From the NCBI RefSeq assembly GCF_018326265.1, contig NZ_AP023360.1, positions 1,665,501 through 1,729,500 on the forward strand: a stretch of 64,000 nucleotides of DNA. Direction: 5' to 3'. Every line of letters starts with the position of its first letter. Positions within the stretch are counted from its first letter, which is position 1. Source of the DNA: Catellatospora sp. IY07-71. GTDB lineage: Bacteria > Actinomycetota > Actinomycetes > Mycobacteriales > Micromonosporaceae. The translations under genes and the position numbers were made by a program. Positions 25,241 to 33,035 of the stretch are shown here, in pieces. The notes under the pieces are model-generated. The model was not told the DNA's origin, did no database searches, and was given only the letters and a program-made list of their open reading frames with translations.

Positions 25241-27538
25241 GTGTCCACCGCACCCACGCCCGACTGGCTGCTGGAGAACGGCCACGTGCTGATCACCGGC
25301 GCCACGGGCTTCTTCGGGCAGGCGCTGCTGGAGCGCCTGCTCGCCGACCACCCGAGCACGCGGGTGACGGTCCTCATCCGGGGCCGCGGCGCCACCTCGG
25401 CCGCGAGCCGCCTGGCGGGCCTCACCCGCAAGCCGGTGTTCAGCGCGCTGCGCAAGCGCATCGGCACGGCCGGCATCGAGGAGCTGCTGCGCACCCGCGT
25501 CACCGTGCTCGACGGCGACCTGACCTCGCCGCACCTGCGCCTGCCGGACGACCTGACCGCGGTGCTGCACTGCGCCGGGTCGGTCTCCTTCGACCCGCCC
25601 ATCGACGAGGCGTTCCGGATCAACGTGACCGGCGTGGTGAACCTCTACGACGCCGTGTCCCGCCTGCCCGTGCAGCCGCACGTGGTGCACGTGTCCACGG
25701 CGTACGTCAACGGCGGCCGCTACGGCCTGGTCGCCGAGGCGCCGCTGGAGCACGACGTGGACTGGCGGGCCGAGCTGGCCGCCGCGAACGCCGCGCGCGC
25801 CGAGGTGGAGCGCGAGTCGCGCCGTCCCGAGGTGCTGCGCCGCCTGCTCACCGAGGGCCGGGCCGCCGACGGCAAGGCCGGGCCGACCTGGGCCGCCGCC
25901 GCGGCGGAGCGCTCCCGGCTGGAGCTGGTCGACAAGCGCCTGGTCGAGGCCGGGCGGCAGCGGGCCAAGAGCCTGGGCTGGACCGACGTCTACACGTTCA
26001 CCAAGGCGCTGGCCGAGCGCGTCGCCGAGGAGTACGCCCGTACCAAGGGCATGCGCATCTCGGTGTTCCGGCCCACCATCGTGCAGAGCGCGCTGCACCA
26101 CCCGTTCCCGGGCTGGTTCGAGTCGTACAAGATGCTCGACCCGATCATCCTGGCCTACGGCCGCGGCATCCTGCCGTTCCCGCCCGGCGTGCCGGACGCG
26201 CCGGTCGACGTCATCCCGATCGACTTCGTGGTCAACGCGATGCTCGCGGTCACCGCCAACCCGGTCGCGCCGGGCGAGACGGCGTACTTCCACGCCGGCT
26301 CCGGCTTCCGGAACCCGCTGAGCGCCCGTGACATGGACGAGCACCTGCGCGACTACTTCGGCCGCCACCCGATGCCGGACAAGGACAAGGGGCACATCAC
26401 CGTGCCGTCCTTCCGGTTCGTGGGCACCGGCAAGCTCGACGGCCTGCTGCGCAACGGCGAGCGGCTGGTCTCGGCCGCCGAGCGCGCGGTGATGCGGCTG
26501 CCGTCGTCGCAGCGCACCCGCGGCTGGATGACCAAGGTGCACACCGAGAAGACCCGGGTGGAGCAGCTGCGCAAGCTGTCCGACCTGTACAGCGTGTACA
26601 GCGCGGTGGAGACCATCTACACCGACGACCGGACGCTCGCGCTGCACCGGTCCATGCCGCCGGAGCACGCGGAGCGGTTCGGCTTCGACACCTCGGTGAT
26701 CGACTGGACGCATTACATCCGGGAGGTGCACTGCCCGGCGATCACCGCGCTGCAGCGGCAGGCGGGCAACCGCCGCCCCCGCGCCGCCGGGCCGAAACCG
26801 CTGGTCCCCGGCGAGGGCATCGCGGCGGTGTTCGACCTGGAAGGCACGATCGTCAAGTCCAACGTCATCGAGACGTACCTGTGGGCGCGGCTGGTCGACC
26901 GGGAGCGCGCGCAGTGGCCCGGCGAGCTGCTCTCGCTGGCCGGGGCCGTGGTCGGCTACGCCAAGACCGACCGGCGCAGCCGCAGCGACTTCATCCGCGA
27001 GTTCATGCGCCGCTACGCCGGGGCGTCCGAGGCGGCGATGCGCCGCCTGGTGGACGAGCGGATGGGCGAGGCGCTGCTGCTGCGCGCGATGCCGGAGGCG
27101 GTCCGCCGGATCCGGGCGCACCGCGCGGCCGGCCACCGCACCATCCTGATCACCGGCACCGCGTCGCTGTTCCTGACGCCGCTGGCCCCGCTGTTCGACG
27201 AGATCCAGGCCAGCCGGCTGCACGTACGCGAAGACGGCGTCATCTCCGGCTACCTGGACACGCCGCCGCTGGTCGGCGAGGCGCGCGCGGCCTGGCTGCG
27301 CCGCTACGCCGGGCAGCACGGGCTGGACCTGTCCCGCTCGTACGCCTACGGCGACAGCTACTCCGACCGCCCGCTGCTGGAGCTGGTCGGCAACCCTACC
27401 CCGGTCAACCCCGACCCGCGCCTGTACCGCCACGCGAAGAAGCAGCACTGGCACATCGAGCAGTGGGGCGCGAACACGCACGGGGCGCTGGAGACGCTGG
27501 TGGAAACCGTCAACCGAGTGCCCGGTGGTGTCCGATGA
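25241..27538 (+). CDS. fusion of acyl-thioester-reductase-like SDR and HAD-IB phosphatase
   Basis: A 765-residue two-domain enzyme. Residues 14 to about 400 form an extended SDR of the fatty-acyl-CoA-reductase/NAD_binding_4 type, with nucleotide loop GATGFFG (20-26), HVSTAYVNG and active-site YTFTK (Tyr251, Lys255). Residues about 525-760 form a HAD-IB (SerB-like) domain: FDLEGT (from Asp532), LITGTAS, GDSYSD (Asp705). The usual second Asp of HAD motif I (DxDxT) is Glu534. The SDR could reduce a thioester to an aldehyde or alcohol, and the HAD part could hydrolyse a phosphate ester; coupling of the two is inference. GTG 25241 follows GGGAGG. It overlaps the dehydrogenase gene (ATGA). Confidence 0.85.
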   Translation: MSTAPTPDWLLENGHVLITGATGFFGQALLERLLADHPSTRVTVLIRGRGATSAASRLAGLTRKPVFSALRKRIGTAGIEELLRTRVTVLDGDLTSPHLRLPDDLTAVLHCAGSVSFDPPIDEAFRINVTGVVNLYDAVSRLPVQPHVVHVSTAYVNGGRYGLVAEAPLEHDVDWRAELAAANAARAEVERESRRPEVLRRLLTEGRAADGKAGPTWAAAAAERSRLELVDKRLVEAGRQRAKSLGWTDVYTFTKALAERVAEEYARTKGMRISVFRPTIVQSALHHPFPGWFESYKMLDPIILAYGRGILPFPPGVPDAPVDVIPIDFVVNAMLAVTANPVAPGETAYFHAGSGFRNPLSARDMDEHLRDYFGRHPMPDKDKGHITVPSFRFVGTGKLDGLLRNGERLVSAAERAVMRLPSSQRTRGWMTKVHTEKTRVEQLRKLSDLYSVYSAVETIYTDDRTLALHRSMPPEHAERFGFDTSVIDWTHYIREVHCPAITALQRQAGNRRPRAAGPKPLVPGEGIAAVFDLEGTIVKSNVIETYLWARLVDRERAQWPGELLSLAGAVVGYAKTDRRSRSDFIREFMRRYAGASEAAMRRLVDERMGEALLLRAMPEAVRRIRAHRAAGHRTILITGTASLFLTPLAPLFDEIQASRLHVREDGVISGYLDTPPLVGEARAAWLRRYAGQHGLDLSRSYAYGDSYSDRPLLELVGNPTPVNPDPRLYRHAKKQHWHIEQWGANTHGALETLVETVNRVPGGVR

Positions 27539-28758
27539 TGCTCGCCCTGCAGTACAAGAACTCGCCGGTCAAGTACCTGACCGCGCGCGGCGTCACCGGC
27601 ACCCGCTTCGGCTCCCGGTTCACCAGCGCGGTCGTCGGCAACCTGGCCCCGCTGCAGCTCACCCAGCTGCCGGTGCCGGACCTGCCGGGGCGGGGCTGGG
27701 TGCGGCTGCGCCCGCTGCTGTCCGGCATCTGCGGCTCCGACCTGGCCATGCTCACCGGCCGGTCCTCGCCGTACCTGACGCCACTGGTGTCCACGCCGTT
27801 CGTGCCCGGCCACGAGGTGGTCGCGGTGACCCTGGACGACGCGCCCGACCTGCCCAAGGGCAGCCGGGTCGTGGTCGATCCGGTGCTGTCCTGCGCCGCG
27901 CGCGGGCTGCGGCTGTGCCCGGCGTGCGCCGAGGGCCGCCAGTCCCGCTGCATCGCGGTCACCTCGGGCGGGCTCGCGCCCGGCCTGCAGACCGGCTACT
28001 GCGGCGACACCGGCGGCGGCTGGGGCAAGCAGATGGTGGCCCACCGCAGCCAGCTGCACGTCGTGCCCGAGGGGGTACGCGACGAGCTGGCCGTGCTGGC
28101 CGAGCCGCTGGCCTGCGCCATCCACGCGGTGCGCCGGGTGGCGCTGCCCGCCGGGGCGACCGTGGTGGTGATCGGCGCGGGCACCGTCGGCCTGCTCACC
28201 ATCCTGGCGCTGCGGGAGTACACCGAGGTCGGCGGCATCCACGTGGTGGCCAAGCACCGGCACCAGCAGGTGCGGGCCCGGCAGCTCGGCGCGACCGAGG
28301 TGATCGAGCCGGGCCGTGCCGCGCGGGCCGTGCGCCGGCTCACCGGCGGCAGCCTGGAGAGCCCGGTCATGGGCGCGGAGTACCTGCTCGGCGGCGCGGA
28401 CGTGACGTTCGAGTGCACCGGCGGCGGAGGGCTGGACACCGCGCTGCGGCTCACCCGAGCCGGGGGCACGGTCGTGCTCACCGGGATGCCGTCGACCGGC
28501 GTGGACCTGACCCCGCTCTGGTTCCGCGAGCTGCACCTGGTCGGGGCGTACGCGACCGACTCCGGCGGGGTGCCCGAGGCCGACGGCGGCCGCCAGGGCG
28601 ACTTCGACCGGGCGCTCGACCTGGTCGGCCGGGCGCCGCTGGACGGCTTCGTGGACGCCCGCTACCCCCTGACCCGCTGGCGGGAGGCGGTCGGCCACGC
28701 GGCCGACGCCGGACGCCTGGGCACCGTCAAGGTCGCCTTCGACCTGGCCGAGATCTGA
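27535..28758 (+). CDS. zinc-dependent alcohol dehydrogenase (MDR family)
   Basis: A 407-residue medium-chain dehydrogenase. Catalytic-zinc ligands are in GICGSD and GHEVV; a structural-zinc cysteine cluster is seen in LSCAARGLRLCPACAEGRQSRC. The Rossmann loop is VIGAGTVGLLT near residue 216. It would interconvert an alcohol and a carbonyl with NAD(P). It overlaps the SDR-HAD gene and precedes the LarA-like gene by 10 bases, so the three probably act in sequence on one hydroxy/oxo intermediate. Confidence 0.9.
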   Translation: MMLALQYKNSPVKYLTARGVTGTRFGSRFTSAVVGNLAPLQLTQLPVPDLPGRGWVRLRPLLSGICGSDLAMLTGRSSPYLTPLVSTPFVPGHEVVAVTLDDAPDLPKGSRVVVDPVLSCAARGLRLCPACAEGRQSRCIAVTSGGLAPGLQTGYCGDTGGGWGKQMVAHRSQLHVVPEGVRDELAVLAEPLACAIHAVRRVALPAGATVVVIGAGTVGLLTILALREYTEVGGIHVVAKHRHQQVRARQLGATEVIEPGRAARAVRRLTGGSLESPVMGAEYLLGGADVTFECTGGGGLDTALRLTRAGGTVVLTGMPSTGVDLTPLWFRELHLVGAYATDSGGVPEADGGRQGDFDRALDLVGRAPLDGFVDARYPLTRWREAVGHAADAGRLGTVKVAFDLAEI

Positions 28759-28768
28759 GGAGACCGAG

Positions 28769-30346
28769 ATGAGCAGACCCGGATTCGTACTCGAAGTGGA
28801 CGAGCGCACCCCCTCTCTCCTCGTGCACCAGGGCGAGGGCTTCCGGCTGGAGAAGTTCCCGCTGGGCACGCGCGTGATCTACCCGCCCGACTCGCTGCCG
28901 GGCATCCGCGACCTGGACGCGGCCATCCGGCACGCGCTGCTGCACCCGCACGGCACCCCGCCGCTGCCGGAGCTGCTGCGCCCGGACATGAAGCTGACCA
29001 TCGTGTTCGACGACATCTCGCTGCCGCTGCCGCAGATGCGCCCGCCGGACATCCGCGGCCGCATCATCGAGCACGTGCTGGAGCTGGCGGCGGCGGCCGG
29101 GGTCGACGACGTCGAGCTGCTCGCGGCCAACGCGCTGCACCGGCGGATGACCCCGGCCGAGCTGAAGCGGGCCGTGGGGGACCGGGTGTTCCGCGCGTTC
29201 TTCCCCAAGCACCTGCGCAACCACGACGCCGAGGACCCGGACGGCATGACCCACCTGGGCCTGACCCGGCACGGTGAGGACGTCGAGATCAACAAGCGGG
29301 CGGCCGAGAGCGACCTGCTGGTGTACGTCAACATCACGCTCACCGCGATGAGCGGCGGGCCGAAGTCGGTGGCGGTCGGGCTGGGCTCGTACAAGAGCCT
29401 GAAGCACCACCACAACGTGCACACGCTGCGGCACTCGACGTCGTTCAACGACCCGCCGAACTCGGCGATGCACCACTCCTACCACCGCATGGCGAAGGTG
29501 GTGGAGGACCACGTCAAGGTCTTCACCATCGAGACCACGCTGAACGGCGACAACTTCCCCGAGTCGACGAAGTTCCTGCAGAAGCGGGAGTGGGAGTGGA
29601 ACCTGCGCGACCAGGCGGCGCTGCTGGCGTTCAAGAAGGCCAACGAGATGACGCCGCTGAAGCTGCGGCGTGAGATCTGGCAGCGCAACGACGCGCCGTT
29701 CGGGGTGACCGGCATCCACGCCGGCGACCCGAAGGAGGTGCACCCGCTGACCCTGGCCAACGTGCACCGGCAGCAGCTCACCGAGATCGACGGGCAGGCC
29801 GACATCGGGGTGTGGGGGTTGCCGTTCCTGTGCCCGTACAACGTGAACTCGATCATGAACCCGATCCTGGTGATGAGCCTGGGTCTGGGTTACTTCTTCA
29901 ACCTGTACCGCAACAAGCCGATCGTGCGGCAGGGCGGGGTGGCGATCTTCTACCACCCGATGCAGAACGACTTCCACCAGATCCACCACCCCAGCTACAT
30001 CGACTTCTTCGAGGAGGTGCTGACCCAGACCACGGACCAGCAGGCCATCGAGTCGAAGTTCGAGAAGCAGTTCGCCGAGGACCCCTGGTACACGCACCTC
30101 TACCGCAACAGCTACGCCTACCACGGCGTGCACCCGCTCTACATGTGGTACTGGGGCGCGCACGCCATGGAGCACCTGGGCGACGTCATCTTCGTCGGCG
30201 CGGACCGCAAGGCCGCCGCGCGGATGGGCTTCCGCAGCGCGTCCACGCTGGCCGACGCGCTGGAGATGGCCAAGGACACGGTGGGCGGCAGCCCGTCGAT
30301 CACGTACCAGCACACGCCGCCGGCCACGCTGGCCGACGTGCGGTGA
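28769..30346 (+). CDS. LarA-family nickel-pincer enzyme homologue (DUF2088), divergent
   Basis: A 525-residue LarA-superfamily protein. LarA racemises lactate through a nickel-pincer nucleotide bound covalently to a lysine. By eye against L. plantarum LarA (recalled): Lys199 in SGGPK matches cofactor Lys184; His124 in NALHRRM matches catalytic His108; His235/236 match nickel ligand His200; Asp82 matches Asp72. Two key residues are missing: Arg75 of DxTRP, which binds the substrate carboxylate, is Leu85 (DDISLP), and the His174 region is about three residues shorter with no histidine. It is also about 100 residues longer than LarA. It should bind the cofactor, but its substrate and chemistry probably differ from lactate racemase. 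Start ATG 28769 follows GAGGAG. Confidence 0.88.
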   Translation: MSRPGFVLEVDERTPSLLVHQGEGFRLEKFPLGTRVIYPPDSLPGIRDLDAAIRHALLHPHGTPPLPELLRPDMKLTIVFDDISLPLPQMRPPDIRGRIIEHVLELAAAAGVDDVELLAANALHRRMTPAELKRAVGDRVFRAFFPKHLRNHDAEDPDGMTHLGLTRHGEDVEINKRAAESDLLVYVNITLTAMSGGPKSVAVGLGSYKSLKHHHNVHTLRHSTSFNDPPNSAMHHSYHRMAKVVEDHVKVFTIETTLNGDNFPESTKFLQKREWEWNLRDQAALLAFKKANEMTPLKLRREIWQRNDAPFGVTGIHAGDPKEVHPLTLANVHRQQLTEIDGQADIGVWGLPFLCPYNVNSIMNPILVMSLGLGYFFNLYRNKPIVRQGGVAIFYHPMQNDFHQIHHPSYIDFFEEVLTQTTDQQAIESKFEKQFAEDPWYTHLYRNSYAYHGVHPLYMWYWGAHAMEHLGDVIFVGADRKAAARMGFRSASTLADALEMAKDTVGGSPSITYQHTPPATLADVR

Positions 30347-30356
30347 GGGGGATCCG

Positions 30357-31274
30357 ATGAGCCTCAAGAGCGACTTTCGGGCGCTGGTGTCCGGGCGGGA
30401 CTGGCGCGGGCGCTCGCGTACGCCGCGCTCGGCCGTGCCGTACCGCGAGCCCAGCCCCGGGCTCTCCTTTCCGACGGCGTGGACGCGCAGCAAGCCCGCC
30501 CGCACCGTGCGGCGCGGCCTGCACCGCGGGGTGCTCAAGCCGCTGGTGTGGGCGCAGACCCGGCCCACCGTCGAGGGCACCGAGTACCTGGACGGGCTGA
30601 CCGGGCCGGTGATCTTCGCGGCCAACCATGCCAGCCACCTGGACGCCCCGCTGATCCTGAACACGCTGCCGAAGCACTTCGCGGGCCGGGTTGCGGTCGG
30701 CGCCGCCGCCGACTACTTCTTCACCGCCCGCTGGCGCGCGGTGCTCACCACGCTGGCGTTCAACGCGTTCCCGGTGGAGCGCTTCGGCGGCTCGTCGAAG
30801 CAGAAGCAGGCCAGCCTCGCCCCGGAGCTGCTCGACCGGGGCTGGAGCCTGCTGCTGTTCCCCGAGGCGAGCCGGTCGCAGGACGGCTGGATGTCGCCGT
30901 TCCGCATCGGCGCGGCGTTCCTGGCCTGGTCGCGCAAGGTGCCGGTGGTGCCGGTGGCGATGCGCGGCACGTACGCGGCGATGCCGCGCGGCGAGTGGGC
31001 GATCACTCGCGGCCGCCCGTCGCTCGTCGTCCGGTACGGCCGCCCGATGCTGCCCGAGGAGGGTGAGCCGGCCCGCGACTTCAACGTCCGCGTCGCCGAC
31101 GCCGTGCACCGGCTCTGGGCCGAGGAGGACCTGGGCTGGTACCGCGCGCTGCGCGAATCCCACGCCGGCCGTATCGAACGCCCCGCCGGCCCCCAGGGCG
31201 CCCCCTGGCGCCGCCTCTGGGAAGCCACCCGCCCCCTCCGCCCGTCCTCCCGCCCCGACCGCATCTGGTCCTGA
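30357..31274 (+). CDS. PlsC-like 1-acylglycerol-phosphate acyltransferase homologue
   Basis: A 305-residue acyltransferase of the PlsC/LPLAT family. It carries NHASHLD (the HX4D catalytic motif), LLFPEASRSQDG in place of the usual FPEGTRS, and a VPVVPVAMRG segment. These enzymes acylate hydroxyls of lipid-like acceptors at the membrane. Here, last in the operon after the LarA-like gene, it could acylate a pathway hydroxyl or attach the product to a lipid. The N-terminal 60 residues are basic and lack a clear membrane helix. It starts 10 bases after the LarA-like stop. Confidence 0.85.
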   Translation: MSLKSDFRALVSGRDWRGRSRTPRSAVPYREPSPGLSFPTAWTRSKPARTVRRGLHRGVLKPLVWAQTRPTVEGTEYLDGLTGPVIFAANHASHLDAPLILNTLPKHFAGRVAVGAAADYFFTARWRAVLTTLAFNAFPVERFGGSSKQKQASLAPELLDRGWSLLLFPEASRSQDGWMSPFRIGAAFLAWSRKVPVVPVAMRGTYAAMPRGEWAITRGRPSLVVRYGRPMLPEEGEPARDFNVRVADAVHRLWAEEDLGWYRALRESHAGRIERPAGPQGAPWRRLWEATRPLRPSSRPDRIWS

Positions 31275-31285
31275 CCCGCTTTCCG

Positions 31286-31329
31286 CGAAGCTCCCGCCCC
31301 GCTGTTCCGGCAGCGTGACGGGAGCTTCG
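31286..31329 (+). terminator. hairpin terminator after the acyltransferase
   Basis: Arms CGAAGCTCCCG (31286-31296) and CGGGAGCTTCG (31319-31329), with an inner GCTG/CAGC stem in the loop. The outer arm sequence is nearly the same as in the terminator at 34955-34991. Confidence 0.7.
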
Positions 31330-31370
31330 ATCGTGGCGAGCGGGCGAGCGGGCGAGCGGTCGCGGCGTGG

Positions 31371-31397
31371 GCCTGCAGTTTCCCCGAAACTGCAGGC
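31371..31397. repeat. palindromic unit, TGCAGTTTC type, copy 3
   Basis: Perfect 12-base arms GCCTGCAGTTTC and GAAACTGCAGGC around CCC, between the convergent acyltransferase and larE genes. Confidence 0.8.
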
Positions 31398-31414
31398 TGC
31401 GGCCCCGACCGGGG

Positions 31415-31435
31415 TGCAGTTTCGGGGAAACTGCA
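31415..31435. repeat. palindromic unit, TGCAGTTTC type, copy 4
   Basis: Perfect 9-base arms TGCAGTTTC and GAAACTGCA around GGG, 17 bases after copy 3 and 21 bases before the end of larE. Confidence 0.75.
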
Positions 31436-31456
31436 GGTGACCGCCCGGGAGCGCGG

Positions 31457-32290
31457 TCAGGCGGCGACCGGGAGTTCGTTGAGGGAGCCGGAGCGGAAGG
31501 GGGTGACCTCGACGGGGAGGTCGCCGAAGCCGGACTCGCGGATCAGGTTGCGGACCTCGACGTCGCGCTCGATCCAGAACAGGGCGTCCGCGTCGACCTC
31601 CACCCGCACGGACTCGCCGAGGTCGCGTACCCGCAGGTCGCGGTTGCCCAGACCGTTCAGGTGGCGGCGCAGGACCGCCTCGGCCCGCTCGACCCGGGCC
31701 AGCCGGGCCGGGGTGATGGTGATGCCGTACGCGATCCGGCTGGACAGGCAGGCCGCGGCCGGCTTGTCCCAGGTGCGCAGGCCCCAGTGCCGGGCGATGG
31801 CGCGCACCTCGTCCTTGGTGACGCCCAGGTCGGCCAGCGGGGTGCGGGCGCCGCGCTCGCGGGCGGCGGCGATGCCGGGGCGGAACCGGTCGCCCAGGTC
31901 GGTGGCGTTGGTGCCGGTGGCGATCGTGGCGTAGCCGTGCGCCGCCGCCGTCTCCCGGGCCGCCTCCAGCAGCGTGCTCTTGCAGAAGTAGCAGCGCTGC
32001 CGGCCGTTGGCCGCGTACTCCGGCAGGTCGAGCTCGCGGGTCGCCGGGGTGTGGTGGACGACGCCCAGCTCGGCGGCGATCCGGCGGATCTCGACCAGCT
32101 CGTCGCCGGGCAGTGAGGCCGAGACGGCGGTGAGCAGCCCGACGCGGTCCGGGCCGAGGGCGCGCACGGCCGCCGCCGCGACGACCGTCGAGTCGATGCC
32201 GCCCGAGGCCGCGACCAGGGTCCGCCCGTATTCGGCGATCTCCTGGACGAGCAGGTAGGCGAGTTCCTCCTCGGTGCGAATTCCGTTCAT
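31457..32290 (-). CDS. larE: LarE, ATP-dependent sacrificial sulfur transferase for nickel-pincer cofactor
   Basis: A 277-residue PP-loop protein, the same size as L. plantarum LarE. It adenylates a pyridinium dicarboxylate nucleotide and donates sulfur from its own cysteine, the second step in nickel-pincer nucleotide synthesis. Visible: ATP loop SGGIDST (29-35), RCYFCK (Cys100, Cys103), and Cys181 in PAAACLSSRIAYG, matching the sacrificial Cys176 of the characterised enzyme. ATG 32290 gives the family N-terminus and has GGAG 11 bases upstream; a longer in-frame start at 32347 would lie in the promoter. It is divergent from larB. Confidence 0.95.
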   Translation of the reverse strand: MNGIRTEEELAYLLVQEIAEYGRTLVAASGGIDSTVVAAAAVRALGPDRVGLLTAVSASLPGDELVEIRRIAAELGVVHHTPATRELDLPEYAANGRQRCYFCKSTLLEAARETAAAHGYATIATGTNATDLGDRFRPGIAAARERGARTPLADLGVTKDEVRAIARHWGLRTWDKPAAACLSSRIAYGITITPARLARVERAEAVLRRHLNGLGNRDLRVRDLGESVRVEVDADALFWIERDVEVRNLIRESGFGDLPVEVTPFRSGSLNELPVAA

Positions 32291-32366
32291 GCGAATCAGA
32301 TCTCCCTCGCTGACGCATAGCCATGTATGGTTTGAGCATAAACTCAACAGACGAGGAAATCATCAG
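32291..32366. promoter_or_regulatory. larE-larB divergent control region with overlapping palindromes
   Basis: A 76-base region separating two divergent cofactor genes. It holds TTGAG-N6-CTCAA (32332-32347), overlapped by TATG-N7-CATA (32326-32340), and TCATC-A-GATGA at 32360-32370 covering the larB start. The last uses the same TCATC/GATGA half-site found upstream of the PKS operon. It does not match the NikR consensus convincingly. Confidence 0.5.
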
Positions 32367-33035
32367 ATGAAGCTGGGTTATGCGACGCTGGACGTCGAAC
32401 GCCGGGCCCGCACCGGCGACGCGGAGGTCGTCTTCGGACACGGCAAGACGCCTGAACAGGTGGTCGGCGCGCTGCGCGGCCTGCATGCGGCCAATCCCGA
32501 CGGACCGGTGCTCGCCACGCGGGTCGACGACGCGGGGCGCGAGCACTGCCGCCGCAACCTGCCGCGCGCGGTGATCGACGACATCGGACGGACGGTGGTG
32601 CTCGGCCCGCCGCGACCGTCCCGCGGCCGGGTCGCCGTGGTCAGCGCGGGCACCTGTGACCTGCCCGTGGTGCGCGAGTGCGCCACCACCATCGCCGTCT
32701 TCGGCTCCGCCGCCGATCAGATCGTCGATGTCGGGGTGGCGGGAATTCACCGCCTGTTCGACCAGCTCGACCGGATCAAGGCGGCCGACGTGGTCGTGGT
32801 CGTCGCCGGGATGGAGGCGGCGCTGCCGTCCGTGGTCGGCGGCCTGATCGGCACGCCGATCGTCGCGGTGCCGACCAGCGTCGGCTACGGCTGGCACCTG
32901 GAGGGCGTCACCGCCTGGCTGGCCATGGTGAACACCTGCGCACCCGGCATCACCACGGTGAACGTGGACAACGGCTTCGGCGCCGGGGTCGCCGCCGCCC
33001 GGATCGCGCGGGCGACCGCGAGGGCCGCCGCGTGA
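32367..33035 (+). CDS. larB: LarB, nicotinic acid adenine dinucleotide carboxylase/hydrolase
   Basis: A 222-residue protein of the AIR-carboxylase-like LarB family. LarB carboxylates the pyridinium ring of NaAD and hydrolyses the phosphoanhydride to give pyridinium-3,5-dicarboxylate mononucleotide, the first committed step to the nickel-pincer cofactor. Seen: N-terminal family segment LDVERRARTGDAEVVFGHGKTPEQV; C-terminal GVAGIHRLF, VVVVAGMEAALPSVVGGLI and PTSVGYG. ATG 32367 follows GAGGAAA. Its stop overlaps the larC start by GTGA. Confidence 0.95.
   Translation: MKLGYATLDVERRARTGDAEVVFGHGKTPEQVVGALRGLHAANPDGPVLATRVDDAGREHCRRNLPRAVIDDIGRTVVLGPPRPSRGRVAVVSAGTCDLPVVRECATTIAVFGSAADQIVDVGVAGIHRLFDQLDRIKAADVVVVVAGMEAALPSVVGGLIGTPIVAVPTSVGYGWHLEGVTAWLAMVNTCAPGITTVNVDNGFGAGVAAARIARATARAAA

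Noticed and set aside
32321..32350. NikR-type nickel operator before larB
   Set aside because: GTATGG and CATAA are present, but spacing and half-sites do not fit GTATGA-N16-TCATAC; only generic palindromes are claimed.
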